From the NCBI GenBank assembly GCA_038501625.1, contig JAZAYU010000001.1:3286001-3350000 (forward strand): a DNA stretch of 64,000 bases. Direction: 5' to 3'. This DNA comes from Corbicula japonica (Eukaryota > Mollusca > Bivalvia > Venerida > Cyrenidae). This document shows positions 33,867 through 46,600 of the stretch, piece after piece. Both the position numbers and the translations under genes were made by a program. Numbering within the stretch: position 1 is the stretch's first letter; each line of letters starts with the position of its first letter. Below the pieces are notes generated by a model, which saw only the letters and a list, made by a program, of their open reading frames with translations, was not told the DNA's origin and ran no database searches.

Positions 33867-34349
33867 GATGTTGTGTAACAGATGGACTGAGTCATTATAA
33901 ACCTGTATCACAATAATCTATACTTGCTGCTGAACATACATTTAAAATTTCTAGTAATTGTTTTGTTGTCATAACAGTAGAAGAAATTCACATTAAATTT
34001 TTTTTTTTAAATTGTCCTCCACCAATACCCAAATACACAAACAATGAACTGACTTACAGGAAAACTATGTCATGCACATATGCACTTAATGCCAAACATA
34101 TGTTTAAAGTTTCAAGGGAATATCCTGAAAATTGGTTCCCACACTTTCTGTTAAAAAAATGACCAACCTTTTGAGGATCATGACCAAACCAGTGGTCCTG
34201 CTGACAAGTTTCAGTCTCAATCCATCACTCGGCTGCACAAGAAAATATGAAGAATTTAGTTTTGTGGAGATTTAAAGCTGGATGAAAGATGCAAAGGAAT
34301 AAATGTACAGTAAAACCCCTTATTGACCATTTTGATAGTAAGACCACTA

Positions 34350-34790
34350 TTTCATTGTCATTTTTGTGTCGCCCTTTCGAAGAAAAGGCGATACATAGGT
34401 ATTGCTTTGTCGGTCGGTCCGTTAGAAAACTTAACATTGGCTATTACTGCCATTTCTTAATATTTCTTCATGAAACTTTCAAATGTTATTGCTTATGACA
34501 ACACACAGGTGATGATGACAATTTTCTTTGGTCAAGGTCACATTTGATGGAGTAAAGCCCCTTTTTGTACTTGAATTTTGACACGAAAACTTAACAATGG
34601 CTATAACTTAGCCATTTCTCAATATTTCTTCATGAAACTTTCAAATTATATTGCATATGACAACACGCTTGTGATGATTCCAAATTCTTTAGGTCATGGA
34701 CACATTTGATGGAATTATGCCGCTTTTTGTACTTGCATTTTTATTCCGACATGGCACCAGAGGGCGAAACAAGTGTTCAACTGAACACCC
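34350..34790 (+). repeat. Interspersed repeat with internal duplication (copy A)
   Basis: Starts gtgtcgccctttcgaagaaa; a ~130-bp unit (aaaacttaacattggctatt .. atttcttcatgaaactttca .. gcttatgacaacac .. tttgatggag) is present twice, near 34425 and 34582. Allelic copy 50490-50930. Confidence 0.65.
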
Positions 34791-35117
34791 ATCTAGTTAC
34801 AGTTTTGCACTATTTTTCACTCCAAAATGAAGACCACCCACTATAAAGACCACTTTAGTCCAGCCTGAGTAAGGTTTCACTTGATTTAGTTTTTGAAATC
34901 AGGAATGCACTATTCTGGTGTAAATGTGACCTTATCATCTGTGCTCTAACATTGCGAGTAAATTCAAAGATTTTTTTCAAGGTTTGAATAAATGTTCTGA
35001 ACATTAATGGCTTTTCTTGATTCAAGTTCAGGTTCAAGTTCTGCCTTGCAACATTTCAAGTACTTTCCCCTTCCACAGATAATGGACTGAGACACAGAAA
35101 ACTTATCTGCACTTGCT

Positions 35118-35342
35118 GTTAACCCTCTCCTCCATATTATACACATGTTTACACATGTGCAACCAGTGTAGTTCCAGATCGGCCGACACATCTGTGCCAT
35201 CTGATCAGGATCTGCACTGGTTGCAATTTGGCCAGAAATAACCTGTGCAGATCCTGATCAGATGGTACAGATGTGCCGGCTGATCTGCATCGACACCGTT
35301 CGCCCATGCAATCAATGTGTGTCTATGGAGGAAAGGTTTAAA
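35118..35342. repeat. Family A MITE (copy A)
   Basis: ttaaccctctcctccatatt end; cagatcggccgacacatctg hairpin; gcagatcctgatcagatggt hairpin; atggaggaaaggtttaa end. TTAA at the left and TTTAA at the right. Confidence 0.8.
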
Positions 35343-35717
35343 CATAAGTTTTATGTTTGCAGTCAATATCCTGAGTACTGTAGCAGTAATTCACATCATG
35401 CAATGTTTTTCAAAACTGTGGCTTGTACTAACAAATAATGGACTAAGTCACATGAAATATATGTCATGAATATCTACCATTTAGGCCAAACATATCTTAA
35501 AGGTTTTCTTGAAAACTGCACAAGTATTTAGCGTCACAAGATACATGTACCCTTACAAAATAAAATGGACTGAGCTACACGAGACATGTGTCACAAAATT
35601 CTACTTTTCTTGCAGAACATATCTTTAATGTATGAAGTTTTAAGTTTTAGAAACTTGTCTATCATTATGAAATAATAATGATATTTTCAGCCAAATAGGA
35701 ATGCATTCATGATGTTA

Positions 35718-35944
35718 ACACTTTCCTCCATTTGTTCACATTTTATGCATATGCGACCAGTGAAGATCCAGATCAGTTGGCACATCAGTACCGTCTGATC
35801 AGGATCTGCACTGGTTGCATTTTTGGTCAGAAATAACCTAACAAATTATAATGCGAACAGTGCAGATCCTGATCAGATGGTGCTGATCTGAATCTACACT
35901 GTTTGCCCACGCAATAAAGGTGTGTATATGAAAGAAAGGGTTAA
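35718..35944. repeat. Family A MITE (copy A)
   Basis: ttaacactttcctccatttg end, gaagatccagatcagttggc, cagaaataacctaacaaatt, gtgcagatcctgatcagatg, end atgaaagaaagggttaa. Confidence 0.8.
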
Positions 35945-36083
35945 AGGTGAATCACATAGATTGTTTGAGAAATTGCCAATTATGAAGACCAGTCTTAAAT
36001 TTCTGGATTGTGATTGGTCAGTTTGAAGACTGCTCTTAATTTCTACCACTTAGCTGCTTAGATATAACAGTAAGAGTAACTGA

Positions 36084-36276
36084 TTAACCCTTTACTTCAT
36101 ATATACACATTTTATCGCATGTGGGGCCAGTGTAGATCCAGATCAGCTGGCACATCTGTGCTGTCTGATCAGGATCTGCACTATTTGTTTTTTTTGGTCA
36201 GAACTAACTTATATAAATCAAAAAGCAAACAGTGCAGATCCTTTGATAAAACCCATATATATGGAGGAAAGGGTTT
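36084..36276. repeat. Family A MITE (copy A)
   Basis: ttaaccctttacttcatata end, first hairpin intact, second hairpin deleted, end atatggaggaaagggttt. It stops 60 bp before the exon 13 acceptor. Confidence 0.8.
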
Positions 36277-36336
36277 ATGATATGGGGTGTAGAAAGTTAG
36301 TTTTTACTTCTAATAAGTTTGTCTTTCTTGTTTCAG

Positions 36337-36516
36337 ATCTATGCGTGGCCATTACTGGAGACTTTGTTTTCTGAGGTGCTAACTAAGGAAGAGTGGATGA
36401 TGTTGTTTGACAATGTATTCAGCAACCATCCATCTTTTCTCCTGATGGTGGTGGCAGCCTATGCCATGTGTGCAAGGGGACCACTGATGCAGTGTGTAGA
36501 ACTGGATGACTTTAGG
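36337..36516 (+). CDS. TBC1D31: TBC1D31 exon 13, copy A (TBC domain)
   Basis: Acceptor ttcttgtttcag, donor AGG|gtaaac, 60 codons. YAWPLLETLFSEVLTKEEWM and FDNVFSNHPSFLLMVVAAYA are close to the vertebrate sequence. Copy A has no exon 14 after it; the block ends at the gap. Confidence 0.95.
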
Positions 36517-36594
36517 GTAAACATGCTTAGCTTAACACATTGGTTAACTCAGTAAAATACACGAGTTACAGGGGACATACTGATTATGTGTGTT

Positions 36595-36790
36595 TGCCCT
36601 TTCCTTCATATATATACATTTTATAGAATGTGCCAACAATGTAGATCCAGATCATCTGGCACATCCACGTTGCCTGATCAGGATCTACACTGTTTTTGAT
36701 TTATTAGGTCATTTCTTACCAAAAAGCAAACACAGCAGATCCTGATTAGAACAGTTCAAACATGCAATATAATGCGTATATGTTATATGT
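36595..36790. repeat. Family A MITE (copy A)
   Basis: ccctttccttcatatatata end, tagatccagatcatctggca / ctgatcaggatctacactgt hairpin, centre ttattaggtcatttcttacc, truncated second hairpin. Confidence 0.75.
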
Positions 36791-36978
36791 CTATAAAAAA
36801 GTTTTTAATAAGTATTGAATAAACATCCGCTGTACAGTGACACGACCATGCTTAAGCCAGCATCAAAGAAGTTGTCGAGAAGTCATCACGATATATTCTG
36901 ATTTGTCATGATCATTTGGTAGCACTCCTACTTGTGCTTACTTGTTCATTGTGTATATTCTGTTCTTGTGCAATGTAC

Positions 36979-37478
36979 NNNNNNNNNNNNNNNNNNNNNN
37001 NNNNNNNNNNNNNNNNNNNNNNNNNNNNNNNNNNNNNNNNNNNNNNNNNNNNNNNNNNNNNNNNNNNNNNNNNNNNNNNNNNNNNNNNNNNNNNNNNNNN
37101 NNNNNNNNNNNNNNNNNNNNNNNNNNNNNNNNNNNNNNNNNNNNNNNNNNNNNNNNNNNNNNNNNNNNNNNNNNNNNNNNNNNNNNNNNNNNNNNNNNNN
37201 NNNNNNNNNNNNNNNNNNNNNNNNNNNNNNNNNNNNNNNNNNNNNNNNNNNNNNNNNNNNNNNNNNNNNNNNNNNNNNNNNNNNNNNNNNNNNNNNNNNN
37301 NNNNNNNNNNNNNNNNNNNNNNNNNNNNNNNNNNNNNNNNNNNNNNNNNNNNNNNNNNNNNNNNNNNNNNNNNNNNNNNNNNNNNNNNNNNNNNNNNNNN
37401 NNNNNNNNNNNNNNNNNNNNNNNNNNNNNNNNNNNNNNNNNNNNNNNNNNNNNNNNNNNNNNNNNNNNNNNNNNNNNN
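36979..37478. other. Assembly gap, exactly 500 N
   Basis: A run of 500 unknown bases, a round scaffolding default, placed exactly between the end of copy A and the start of copy B. Open frames through it are artefacts. Confidence 0.99.
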
Positions 37479-37526
37479 CCTGGTAACCTCTCACTTGTAT
37501 GATTGTTCATACTTGGTTTTAACGCT

Positions 37527-37900
37527 TAACTCCATATAAATACCTTTATTGCATGGACATAACTCCATATAAATACCTTTATTGCATGGACATAACTCCA
37601 TATAAATACCTTTATTGCATGGACATAACTCCATATAAATACCTTTATTGCATGGACATAACTCCATATAAATACCTTTATTGCATGGACATAACTCCAT
37701 ATAAATACCTTTATTGCATGGACAAAACTCCATATAAATACCTTTATTGCATGGACATAACTCCATATAAATACCTTTATTGCATGGACATAACTCCATA
37801 TAAATACCTTTATTGCATGGACATAACTCCATATAAATACCTTTATTGCATGGACATACATGTAACTCCATATATTAAATACCTTTAATGCATGGACAAC
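37527..37900 (+). repeat. 33-bp minisatellite (10 units, copy B)
   Basis: Same unit as at 21424, with 10 units instead of 11 and a private variant (acaaaactcc at about 37723). Runs into the family A MITE at 37900. Confidence 0.92.
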
Positions 37901-38100
37901 ATGCATAGATCCAGATCAGCTGGCACAATCGTGCAATCTGATTACCATCTAAACTGTTTGCTTTTAGATTCAATTGGTCATTTCTGACCAGGATGCAATC
38001 ATTGCAGATCCAGATAATACAGCACAGATGTTCAGGCTGCTCTGGATCTACACGGATGGTACATGTGTTTAAATGCATATTCAGAGTAAAGGGTTGAATT
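37900..38100. repeat. Family A MITE (copy B of 21830)
   Basis: Counterpart of 21830-22030, essentially identical. Confidence 0.7.
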
Positions 38101-38294
38101 ATGACTATTTTCTATAATGCCTGAGAGGGAAGACAGTGTTAAAGGATGTAGGGTAAATGAAACTCTGAGGAAATTTAACAGACAAGTATGACAGAAAACA
38201 TGTTGACTTGCTGGAGCTGGGTAAAATATTTTCTACCTCCAAATAGTCAATACAGATTCCTGTTGGTCATAAATCTCCTTTATTAAAATTTCAG

Positions 38295-38495
38295 GTGCTG
38301 GGTGTATTGTGCCAGGATGGAATTGCCAGATTTATAAACATTCACACATGCAAGTTGTTGTTTGATGTGGGAGAAATATCTAACAAGATCAACAACATAT
38401 CTGTCAGTCCTAATGGTCGCTATGTGGTAACTGTGAATGAAGATGGAACCATGGGGATTTACAGTCTGCAAGCATTATCTGCTGAATTAAACAAG
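38295..38495 (+). CDS. TBC1D31: TBC1D31 exon 7, copy B
   Basis: Same 67 codons, acceptor and donor as 22225-22425. Only one of the two can belong to a normal transcript if the block is a haplotype duplication. Confidence 0.94.
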
Positions 38496-38624
38496 GTACA
38501 TAATTAATTTACTAGTAATTTTCCTAAAGATACAGAAAGTGGTAATAAAAGGAACGTGTTGGTCTAGTAAAGACACAAACATTTTGTATCGAGTAAAACT
38601 CTTTTCATCTTGGAGTATGGCTTA

Positions 38625-38800
38625 TATCACATCAGTGGCCCTGTTAAAATCCATGCAGTCTGATCCTGATCTACCCTGTTCTCTTTTAGAATCATTTGTT
38701 ATTTGTAACTAAAAGTGTAACAGTGCAGATCCAAATCAGAATGCTCTGATAATTATGGTCGTACACGGAATATAAGCTGTATTCCTGGAGTAAGGTTTGA
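38625..38800. repeat. Family A MITE (copy B of 22555)
   Basis: Counterpart of 22555-22730. Confidence 0.55.
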
Positions 38801-39125
38801 ATACAAAATCAGCAAAAATAATTACCTTGTATAAACTCCTGTTTGTACCAATTTACTAGATAAAGTACCCAAATGCCAAAGGTATTTGGTGGTTTTGATA
38901 TCAGATATGGTATGGGGTGTGTAGCAGAAAGAAGTGTCACCAGGAAATACTGCTCTTTCAAGGAGTTTGATACCTACAAGTACCATAAACTCTAGTTCAT
39001 ACGCCCTCAAGGCAATGCATTCCTTCATATGCACCCAAGGCAATGCATTCTGCTTTATTTTGACTCCCAGAAAATTTTCTATTACTCTTTTGCATGCCAC
39101 CACATTTGTATTGCAGTTTGTGCAA

Positions 39126-39203
39126 TAAATACATATAAATACAATAAATACATATAAATACAATAAATACATATAAATACAATAAATACATATAAATACA
39201 TAT
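39126..39203 (+). repeat. 17-bp AT-rich microsatellite (copy B)
   Basis: aataaatacatataaatac units, about two more than at 23057-23105. A 21-bp segment (aatttttccaatttaaggag) at 39423-39443 is also private to this copy. Confidence 0.8.
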
Positions 39204-39559
39204 GAACATATTATCAGCATAATGTTTTAACATTTTAAAAATGTTACCCATGACATTAATCTATATAAGTGCAGAGCACATCATTTGTCATATTTGCTGC
39301 CATTGTAGACCTAGATCGGCGTTATTTTGGTCTACACTGCTTGCCAATCAGATATTACATTCCTGAAAATAACCCCAATGTAATAAGAATGGCAGGGATG
39401 GCTAAGGCTGAGAACAGGGAGAAATTTTTCCAATTTAAGGAGAAGTTTTGGACGTTTTCAGCTTTCTGTAAGAAACTTATTGGGAAAAACTTCTCTCTTG
39501 GTTCAGTCGAGGGAGAGGTTTAGGAAATTTGGGAGACTGTTTTCCCAAGACTCCCTCTA

Positions 39560-39726
39560 AGCCATCAGCTGGCACATCCATGATGTGGCTTTTGAATTTA
39601 TTAGGTTATTTCTGACCAAAAAGCGAACAGTGCAGATCCTGATTGGACGGCATGGATGAGATGGCCAATCTGGATCTACACAGGTCACAAATGTGATAAA
39701 ATGCCTATATATAGATTAAAGGATTT
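39560..39726. repeat. Family A MITE abutting exon 8 acceptor (copy B of 23440)
   Basis: Counterpart of 23440-23606. Confidence 0.7.
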
Positions 39727-39740
39727 TATTGACTTTACAG

Positions 39741-39917
39741 CCTCCAGCCCCTCTAGTCAAGGTGGTTACAGACAACAAGATGTGTGATACTGTATCTTCT
39801 GACAAGACGTGCACCTCACGGTCAAGCAAAGGTGGCCAGAAGAAAAGACCTGTCTCAGCACCAGTTGGGAGAGGCAAAGAAAACAGATCAAGACCTCAAG
39901 ATGAAGACACCGGTGAG
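39741..39917 (+). CDS. TBC1D31: TBC1D31 exon 8, copy B
   Basis: Identical in translation to 23621-23797, phases 0/0. Confidence 0.9.
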
Positions 39918-39995
39918 GTGGGTAAAAGTTTGTTTTATTTACATTGAATGTTTTAGCTCTTTGAGCCAGAGGGTCATGGTGAGCTTTTGTGATTA

Positions 39996-40144
39996 GGTCC
40001 CAAGATCATAAAACTTAAGCTGGAGACCAGACTCAAATCTCAAGCATCTGATTGGCTGAAATGGCGACCAGTCGCCATTTCAGCCAATCAGGTTCTTGAG
40101 ATTTGAGTCTGGTCTCCATTCTCAGTTTTATGATCTTGGGCCCT
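39996..40144. repeat. Family B palindromic MITE (copy B of 23876)
   Basis: Counterpart of 23876-24024 with a SNP in the right arm (ggttcttgag instead of ggtgcttgag). Confidence 0.85.
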
Positions 40145-40651
40145 GTACTTGGTTGTCTGGCAACACATTGACTTATCTTTCCAAATATCAACAAAGAAAT
40201 GCCAACGATACCATTGTGACATTTAGTGAACATGATAGATTTGGTAGTTAATATAGACTGTAAGGTGCCTATATAAGGGAAAATGAACTTGGTGGGTTCC
40301 TTCATGAGTTTCAGTTTGAAAAATGTTTATGGGAGACATTGTGTGATTTTTATGATGATTTTGTTGCCTATGTTTATTAGTCCAAGATAACACCATAGGT
40401 GCCTGATTGCTGAAATTAAAAAATAAAAAACTCCTTAATAATATAAAGCTTTAATATCTGCCATGTTTTACGATATCATAAGGTAAGAGTTTTTTCCCCT
40501 GATCCCACTCCCACCGGTTGCTTTATGGCATTTAGTACATTGGGTATCAGATATCAGTTATAACAATTAGAATCTTCTATTAATGATTCGTCTCTTTAAT
40601 GAGTACCTGATTTGCTATGTTTGTTGGAGCGGAAACCAGATCACTAACATT

Positions 40652-40728
40652 GAGGTTGCACACAAGACTGTCATTACTACATTGAAGTAAAGAAGCAGTT
40701 ATGACAGTCTTGCGTGCAATCCTCAAAA
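40652..40728. repeat. Inverted repeat hairpin (copy B of 24529)
   Basis: Same ~30-bp arms as in copy A. Confidence 0.75.
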
Positions 40729-40859
40729 TATAATTATGGTTTTCTGGTTTTAATATACAAGATTAATTATCAATGATTGATAAAAGGCTTTTGTTTTAGT
40801 TTTGGTAATGAAAAAAAAGTGATTATGAAATATTAATTTTGTATGTATTTATTGAACAG

Positions 40860-40939
40860 AGAGATCTACCAGAAGGGCTGAACATGGACAGGCTACAGGC
40901 TATATTGAAGGGCTACTTCGAATATCCTGCTAAATACAG
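40860..40939 (+). CDS. TBC1D31: TBC1D31 exon 9, copy B
   Basis: Counterpart of 24738-24817, phases 0/2. Confidence 0.93.
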
Positions 40940-41866
40940 GTACACTCCTTTCTGTTTTATTTTACTCTGAGTCAGTTTAAATATCTTTTTACACAGTTGA
41001 TTTCACTCTTTTTATATGATGTTTCGGCCTTACGGCCTTTATCAAATTTAACAAATCTAAATATTTTTTGACAAGCTCTAAGATGTCGTACTGTTTTGCT
41101 GCTGAAATAAAATTGAGTTAAGGGCTTTCGCAATTAAAACCAGTTTAGTTATTATAAATGTATAAATAATTATTGATTATATGGATCTGTCACAAAATTG
41201 TGTTTTATTTTGAAATGGAAAAGATGCTTACCATCTATTCTTAGTGTCTTCAAATCACCGTTCTCTATTTCAAATACTCCACATCAGACAATAAAGTAGG
41301 ACTTTTGCATACAATAATATTAAAGACTTCTTGACTGTATGGGTCTCTTTATGAGCCAAATACAGCAAACTTGCTTTTGCTCACTGTTTTTTATCTTTGA
41401 GGGGATATTTGCCATCTTTTGTGTGACGGTTAACAGGTGCCCACCACTCTCAAAATTATTTATTAAAATTCATGCAGATTTTTGCCAAAAATTAATTTAC
41501 ATCAGGTTTTCATATTCCCATGAAAAAGTAAAATCACCCTCACCCGCCAAATTATATGGGCATAGACCTCATCTATATGCTATGAAAACGAGCCTTAGCA
41601 TTATTGATACTGTCAATGAAAATGTTGATAGAGATTCCTAATGCAGCAGAATTCGTTACTTTGTGTTATGTCTGTATGATTGTCACATCATCAGTTTGTT
41701 GTCCAATACTGCAAAGATGTCTTCCATATCTATTTTGTGATAGCAAACAGGTCATCATTGGTTATTTATATTTACATAGTTATGCATTTTGCTGAAAGAT
41801 GTTGTTGGGAAACTTCTTTAAATCTTCACTATGTGGATATAGCTAATATCCCATGCTCTACCATGT

Positions 41867-42004
41867 AGATCAGATCAGCTTGCAAATCAGTGCAGTCTGA
41901 TCAGGATCTATATCCTGTTTACTTCTTGATCAGAAATAAATCTTTAATTGTACAGTATAGGCCCAGATCAGACTTGACAATGTGTCCATGAAGTAAAGAG
42001 TTAA
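41867..42004. repeat. Family A MITE (copy B of 25745)
   Basis: Counterpart of 25745-25882 with a one-base indel. Confidence 0.6.
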
Positions 42005-42049
42005 TAGAGAAATAAGATTTAATAATATAATATTTGTTTCTGGTTGCAG

Positions 42050-42196
42050 AATGTTTATCTGGCGTTCTATCTTGCGGTTACCGGAGAATCATGCAGCATA
42101 TGCTGCCCTGGTGGACAAAGGTACTCATCCAGCATTCGAGAAACTCAATGAGGAATATCCCATCAAAAGCCGACGTCTTTTAAGAATTTTACAAAG
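42050..42196 (+). CDS. TBC1D31: TBC1D31 exon 10, copy B
   Basis: Counterpart of 25927-26073 with the RMFIW motif; phases 2/2. Confidence 0.94.
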
Positions 42197-42477
42197 GTAC
42201 AAAATACCTCCTAAACGAATCTTCTGAAAATGTGACTCATTTCTTTGATTTTTACCACAAAAGATTTTCAATATGTTGAGCCTTTTACAGGTATAAAGTG
42301 ATATGAAATGTAGGTAAATGAAATGTACATGTACGTACTAGTCAGGGCTGTCACTGTGGATTAGCATAGGAGCCTGTTATTTAACAAGCACATCTAACTG
42401 ATGGTTCCCTCATTATTTTTGCCTGTGTTCTGCAAACTGCAAAACTAAGGAAAAAACTCTCCTTCAAATAATTATAC

Positions 42478-42693
42478 ACAGTTTAATGCATCTGTGACCA
42501 GTGCAGATCCAGAGAAATTGGCTTATCTGTTTTGTTTGATGAGGATCTACACTGGTTTTTGGTCAGAAATAACCTAATGAATCAAAAAACAAACAGTGCA
42601 GATCCTGATCAGAGAGCATGGATGTGCCAGCTTATGTTGGTCTACACTGTTCGCCCTAACTATAAAGGCACATTTGTGGAGGAAAGGGATACA
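42478..42693. repeat. Family A MITE (copy B of 26355)
   Basis: Counterpart of 26355-26570. Confidence 0.7.
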
Positions 42694-42794
42694 TGTACAA
42701 TTATTATTTTGTATTTATACTTTAAAAATCACATGGTTGTTTGGAATAGTTTTGTTTAATCTGGCTAATGTAGTGATATGTTTTGTCTTTTTAG

Positions 42795-42928
42795 GATCTT
42801 ATCAGCCTTAGCAAATTGGTCGCCTATCTTTGGAGAGACCCAGTATCTACCAGTGTTAGCATTTCCTTTTGTGAAGCTGTTCCAAAATAACCACCTGGTC
42901 TGCTTCGAGATCATAGCCAGTATACTTG
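42795..42928 (+). CDS. TBC1D31: TBC1D31 exon 11, copy B
   Basis: Counterpart of 26672-26805; phases 2/1. Confidence 0.94.
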
Positions 42929-43002
42929 GTAAGTAAACAAACCATTAGAATTGTTACCTATTCATTCTTACATCTATATGATGCACCAACCTGTCTTTTA
43001 AT

Positions 43003-43238
43003 CCTTTACTCCATATCTACATGTTTCAATCCATGTGTGATCAAGGTAGATCTAGATCAGCTGGAAAATGTGTGCAGTCAGATCTGGATCTGTGCTGGCT
43101 GCATCTTGCTCAGAAATAATCTTACAAATCTAAAAGTGAACAATGGAGATCCTGATCAGATGGCACAGATGTGCCAGTTGATCTGGATCTAGACTGTTCG
43201 CCCAGGCAATAAAGGTGTATCTATGGAGTTATAAGGTT
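43003..43238. repeat. Family A MITE (copy B of 26880)
   Basis: Counterpart of 26880-27115 with SNPs (gtgtgcagtcag instead of gtgtgctgtcag). Confidence 0.75.
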
Positions 43239-43486
43239 AATATGCTGGTCTATTAACTCATAAAGTGGTTGGCTCTGAAAGCCTTGCACACTAGTAATCT
43301 TTAACTTTAATTGCATAAATAAAGGCAAGAGAACAATTATGCTTCATTCAATTTTTTGAATTGGCTCATTACACTCTTCGTTTTTTTTAACACTTTGGTA
43401 GGTTAATTCTTAACCTCTAATTTTATGTGATTCAGAGAAATACAATAGAGAGGTTATAATTAAAATCGTTTGTGTTTTTGTTTCAG

Positions 43487-43620
43487 TGAATTATTCCCAG
43501 CATTGGTTTGAGTATTTCCCTAACCCGCCAATCAACATTCTGGGAATGGTGGAGAATGTCATCGGACATCATGATAGATACCTCCTACAACACTTTGTCA
43601 AATACAATGTCACTTCTCAG
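43487..43620 (+). CDS. TBC1D31: TBC1D31 exon 12, copy B
   Basis: Counterpart of 27364-27497; phases 1/0. Confidence 0.95.
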
Positions 43621-46600
43621 GTAAGCAACGTACACATCAAACTGTTTTCTATCATACCTTTTATTTTCCCATCTTTTTGAGAAAATGTCAGATAAATAAC
43701 TCTTTATCATCATCACCATGTTCTTTAGTTTAGAGCCTTTCTTCCTTTCATTTCAAATATGGTTGTCAAGAAAAGAAAGAACAAGTACTCCCCCTTTTTT
43801 ATGAACATTTTTAACTGATAGGCCAACAGGAAAATAACATTGTGTTAAAACCAAAAGGAAACAAGAATAAATAAGATGTGTAGTTTTCCTTCAGTGAATT
43901 CTTAGCCAGTAAAAAGTTTAGAAATAATTGTTGATGTTTGAACCCTTTCCTGTATAGATACACCTTTATTGCTAGGGTGAACAGTTTAGATCCAGATCAG
44001 CGGGCCCATCCGTGCCGTCTGATCAGGATCTAAACTGTTCGCTTTTTGATTCATTAGGTTATTTCTGACTAAAATGCGACCAGTGCAGATCCTGATCAGA
44101 CGGCACGGATGTGCCGGCTGATCTGGATCTACACTGGTCGCACATGCGTAAAAATGTGTATATATCAAGGAAAGGGTTAATACAGCTGAGCAAAAGTATT
44201 CTACTACTTTCATCATTTGAACATAAGCAACACCTACACCTCTCAAAACCAATAATCAAACTTATTCAGTTATTTTCAAACTTAGTCACACTGTTTGTAT
44301 TATAGTATGATAATCCAGTACATGTATATGGTATTTTATATTCAACTCCTTTTAACACCTCTGGGTTAACTCCCTTTTATATAACTTGGATCTAGTTAAC
44401 CCTTTCCTTCATAGATATGACTTGTCACATTGGTGAACTGTGTAGATCCAGATCAGCTAGCACTGCCATGCCATCTGATCAGGATCTTCACTATTTGCCT
44501 TTAGGTTCATTAAGTTATTTCTGACCAAGACTCAAACCTTTAGATCTTGATCAGATGGCACAGATGTGCTGGCTTATTGTCGGTTTGTTGAAGACAAAAT
44601 GTGAATTTTGTGCCTGCCCCTCCCCCTTATCTCTGTAGTACAGAGCCTGTATCATTATTAACCTTATTAAAGCAGTAAAGATTAAAAGAAGAGAAGTGTC
44701 CCTTTGATTAATATAATTTGTCCAGGTGTTCAGTGTTTGAATCCTGGAAAATGTGTCCTTATAATGTAACATCTTACATCATAATTGAATGGCATCAACC
44801 CCAACAGTCAAAGATTTTGAAGATCAAATTGTTGTGATGGTTCATGTGAATTCAAACTAAGGTGTAGATGCATTTGCCTAAGGCTTAATAGTGTATAAAA
44901 ACAATTGAAGTAGCGAAATGATGTATCACAATACATTGGAAATGCTCCTGAATACAGATTGTTGACAGTAGTAAAATGTATTTGGAAATAATCTGTTGAT
45001 GATCAGTTTTCCACACCTATGTGGGTTCACAACAGTTGGAGCCTTGATATGGAACATTGTGCCTTTAGTGGTATTTTCATCATTTTAAGATTTTTTATAT
45101 CCTGTCGCATAGAGGGAGGGGGATATAGGAATGGTCTTAGTCTGCTGTCTGTCTGTCCTTCTGTCTGTCCGTGCTTTGTCCGGTCCATAACTTTTCAACC
45201 CCTAAAAGGAATTTCTAGAAACTTTAGTCAAATATTCTCCCCATCAAGATGATGTGCACAACCCATGATGTTCCAACCTGGCTGGCTCAAGGTCAAGTTT
45301 ACTAGTGGTGTTTGAAGATTTGAACCATGTATTTCGTGTCCGGTTCATATCTTCTGAACCCCTGGAATGAATATCGTGAAACTTTAGAGAAATGTTCAGC
45401 ACATGAAGATGATGTGCAGAACCCATGTTCCAACCTGGCCAGCTGAAGGTCAAGGTCACCTGTGGTGTTTGTAGGTTTGAACCATGTATTTCGTGACCGG
45501 TTCATATCTTCTGAACCCCTGGGATGAATTTCATGAAACTTAAGGGAAATGTTCACCCCATCAAGATGACGTGCAAAACCCATGTTCCAACCTGGCTGGG
45601 TCAATGTCAAGGTCATTGAAGATTTGAACCATGTATTTCGTGTCCAGTTCATACCTTCTGAACCCCTGGAATGAATTTTATCAAACTTAAGTCAAATGTT
45701 CATTCCATCAAGATGATATGCAGAACCCATGTTACAACCTGGCCAGCTCAAGGTCAAGGTCACTAGTTGTCTTTGAAGGTTTAAACCATGTATTTTGTAT
45801 TTGCTCCATAACTTCCAAACTGCTGGATGGACTGTGCTAAATCTCATGATCGTTGCACAGATTTATTTGTCAATTCGCAATTAAGCATCGAAAACATAAC
45901 CTTTCCAATACTTTAGAAAGAACAACATTTTGTGTTTAATTGTTACAAAACATTATACAATATTGTTACAGATTTAGTTTGCAGTAAATATGTATTCCCA
46001 TAAAAAGCATAATAAGTCGGTTTTGCCAACTTAACATTATGCTGTCAAATGCCTGTAGACACATTTTGGCATTTAGTAATGGGGGAAAACCGCTATAGCT
46101 TATGTACGGTGTCTACAGGCCGTAATCAGATCTAACCTTTTGTTAGATCTGACTTTAGTGAGATTGTTATAGCATTACAGATGCAGTAAAATACACTCAG
46201 AACAGATTCTAAAATGTTCTGACTTAGAAAACATTTTGGTGAATTCCACTTCTCTTCATTTATCTTTAGGCATTGTATAGTAGTACAGTTAATATTAACC
46301 ATAGCTGAGATATTCCATCCTGAACTGTTTTCTTTTTCAACTGTGAACACATTGTTCAAGTCTCCGCCATAATCAATTATGATGCTGTGTCAGTCAGGTT
46401 TACAAATATATATATCATATGCATACAGGTATTTAGTAAGTATCATAATCAGGGTGATGAGGGATATTTTGATTAGATTCCTTTACTTCATAGACATGCC
46501 TTTATTGCATGGAAGAGCAGACAGAGTAGATCCAGATCAGCCAGCACATCCATGCCATCTGATCAGAATCTGCACTGTTCTTTTTTAGAGTCATTAGGTT

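Larger units (their letters stand above)
33166..36336. other. TBC1D31 intron 12, 3' part (copy A)
   Basis: 3' UTR of the nested gene, four family A MITEs (33685, 35118, 35718, 36084), and a repeat at 34350-34770 (see separate entry). 35950-36060 contains a small imperfect palindrome (gaccagtcttaaatttctgg / cagtttgaagactgctctta). Confidence 0.6.
21375..36978 (+). repeat. Duplicated block, copy A (TBC1D31 exons 7-13 plus nested homeobox gene)
   Basis: Base-for-base counterpart of 37479-53132 from cctggtaacctctcac to tgttcttgtgcaatgtac. Copies share every exon, MITE and LINE-free intron in the same order, with scattered SNPs (eyeballed at roughly 1% or less) and small indels: 11 versus 10 units of a 33-bp minisatellite, 17-bp microsatellite units near 23057, a 21-bp indel at 23323, and about 20 bp near 36948. 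The copy ends exactly at an N run. Most likely the second haplotype of one locus. Confidence 0.9.

Noticed and set aside
36916..37539. Open frames crossing the N run
   Set aside because: Unknown bases were read through; no sequence behind them.
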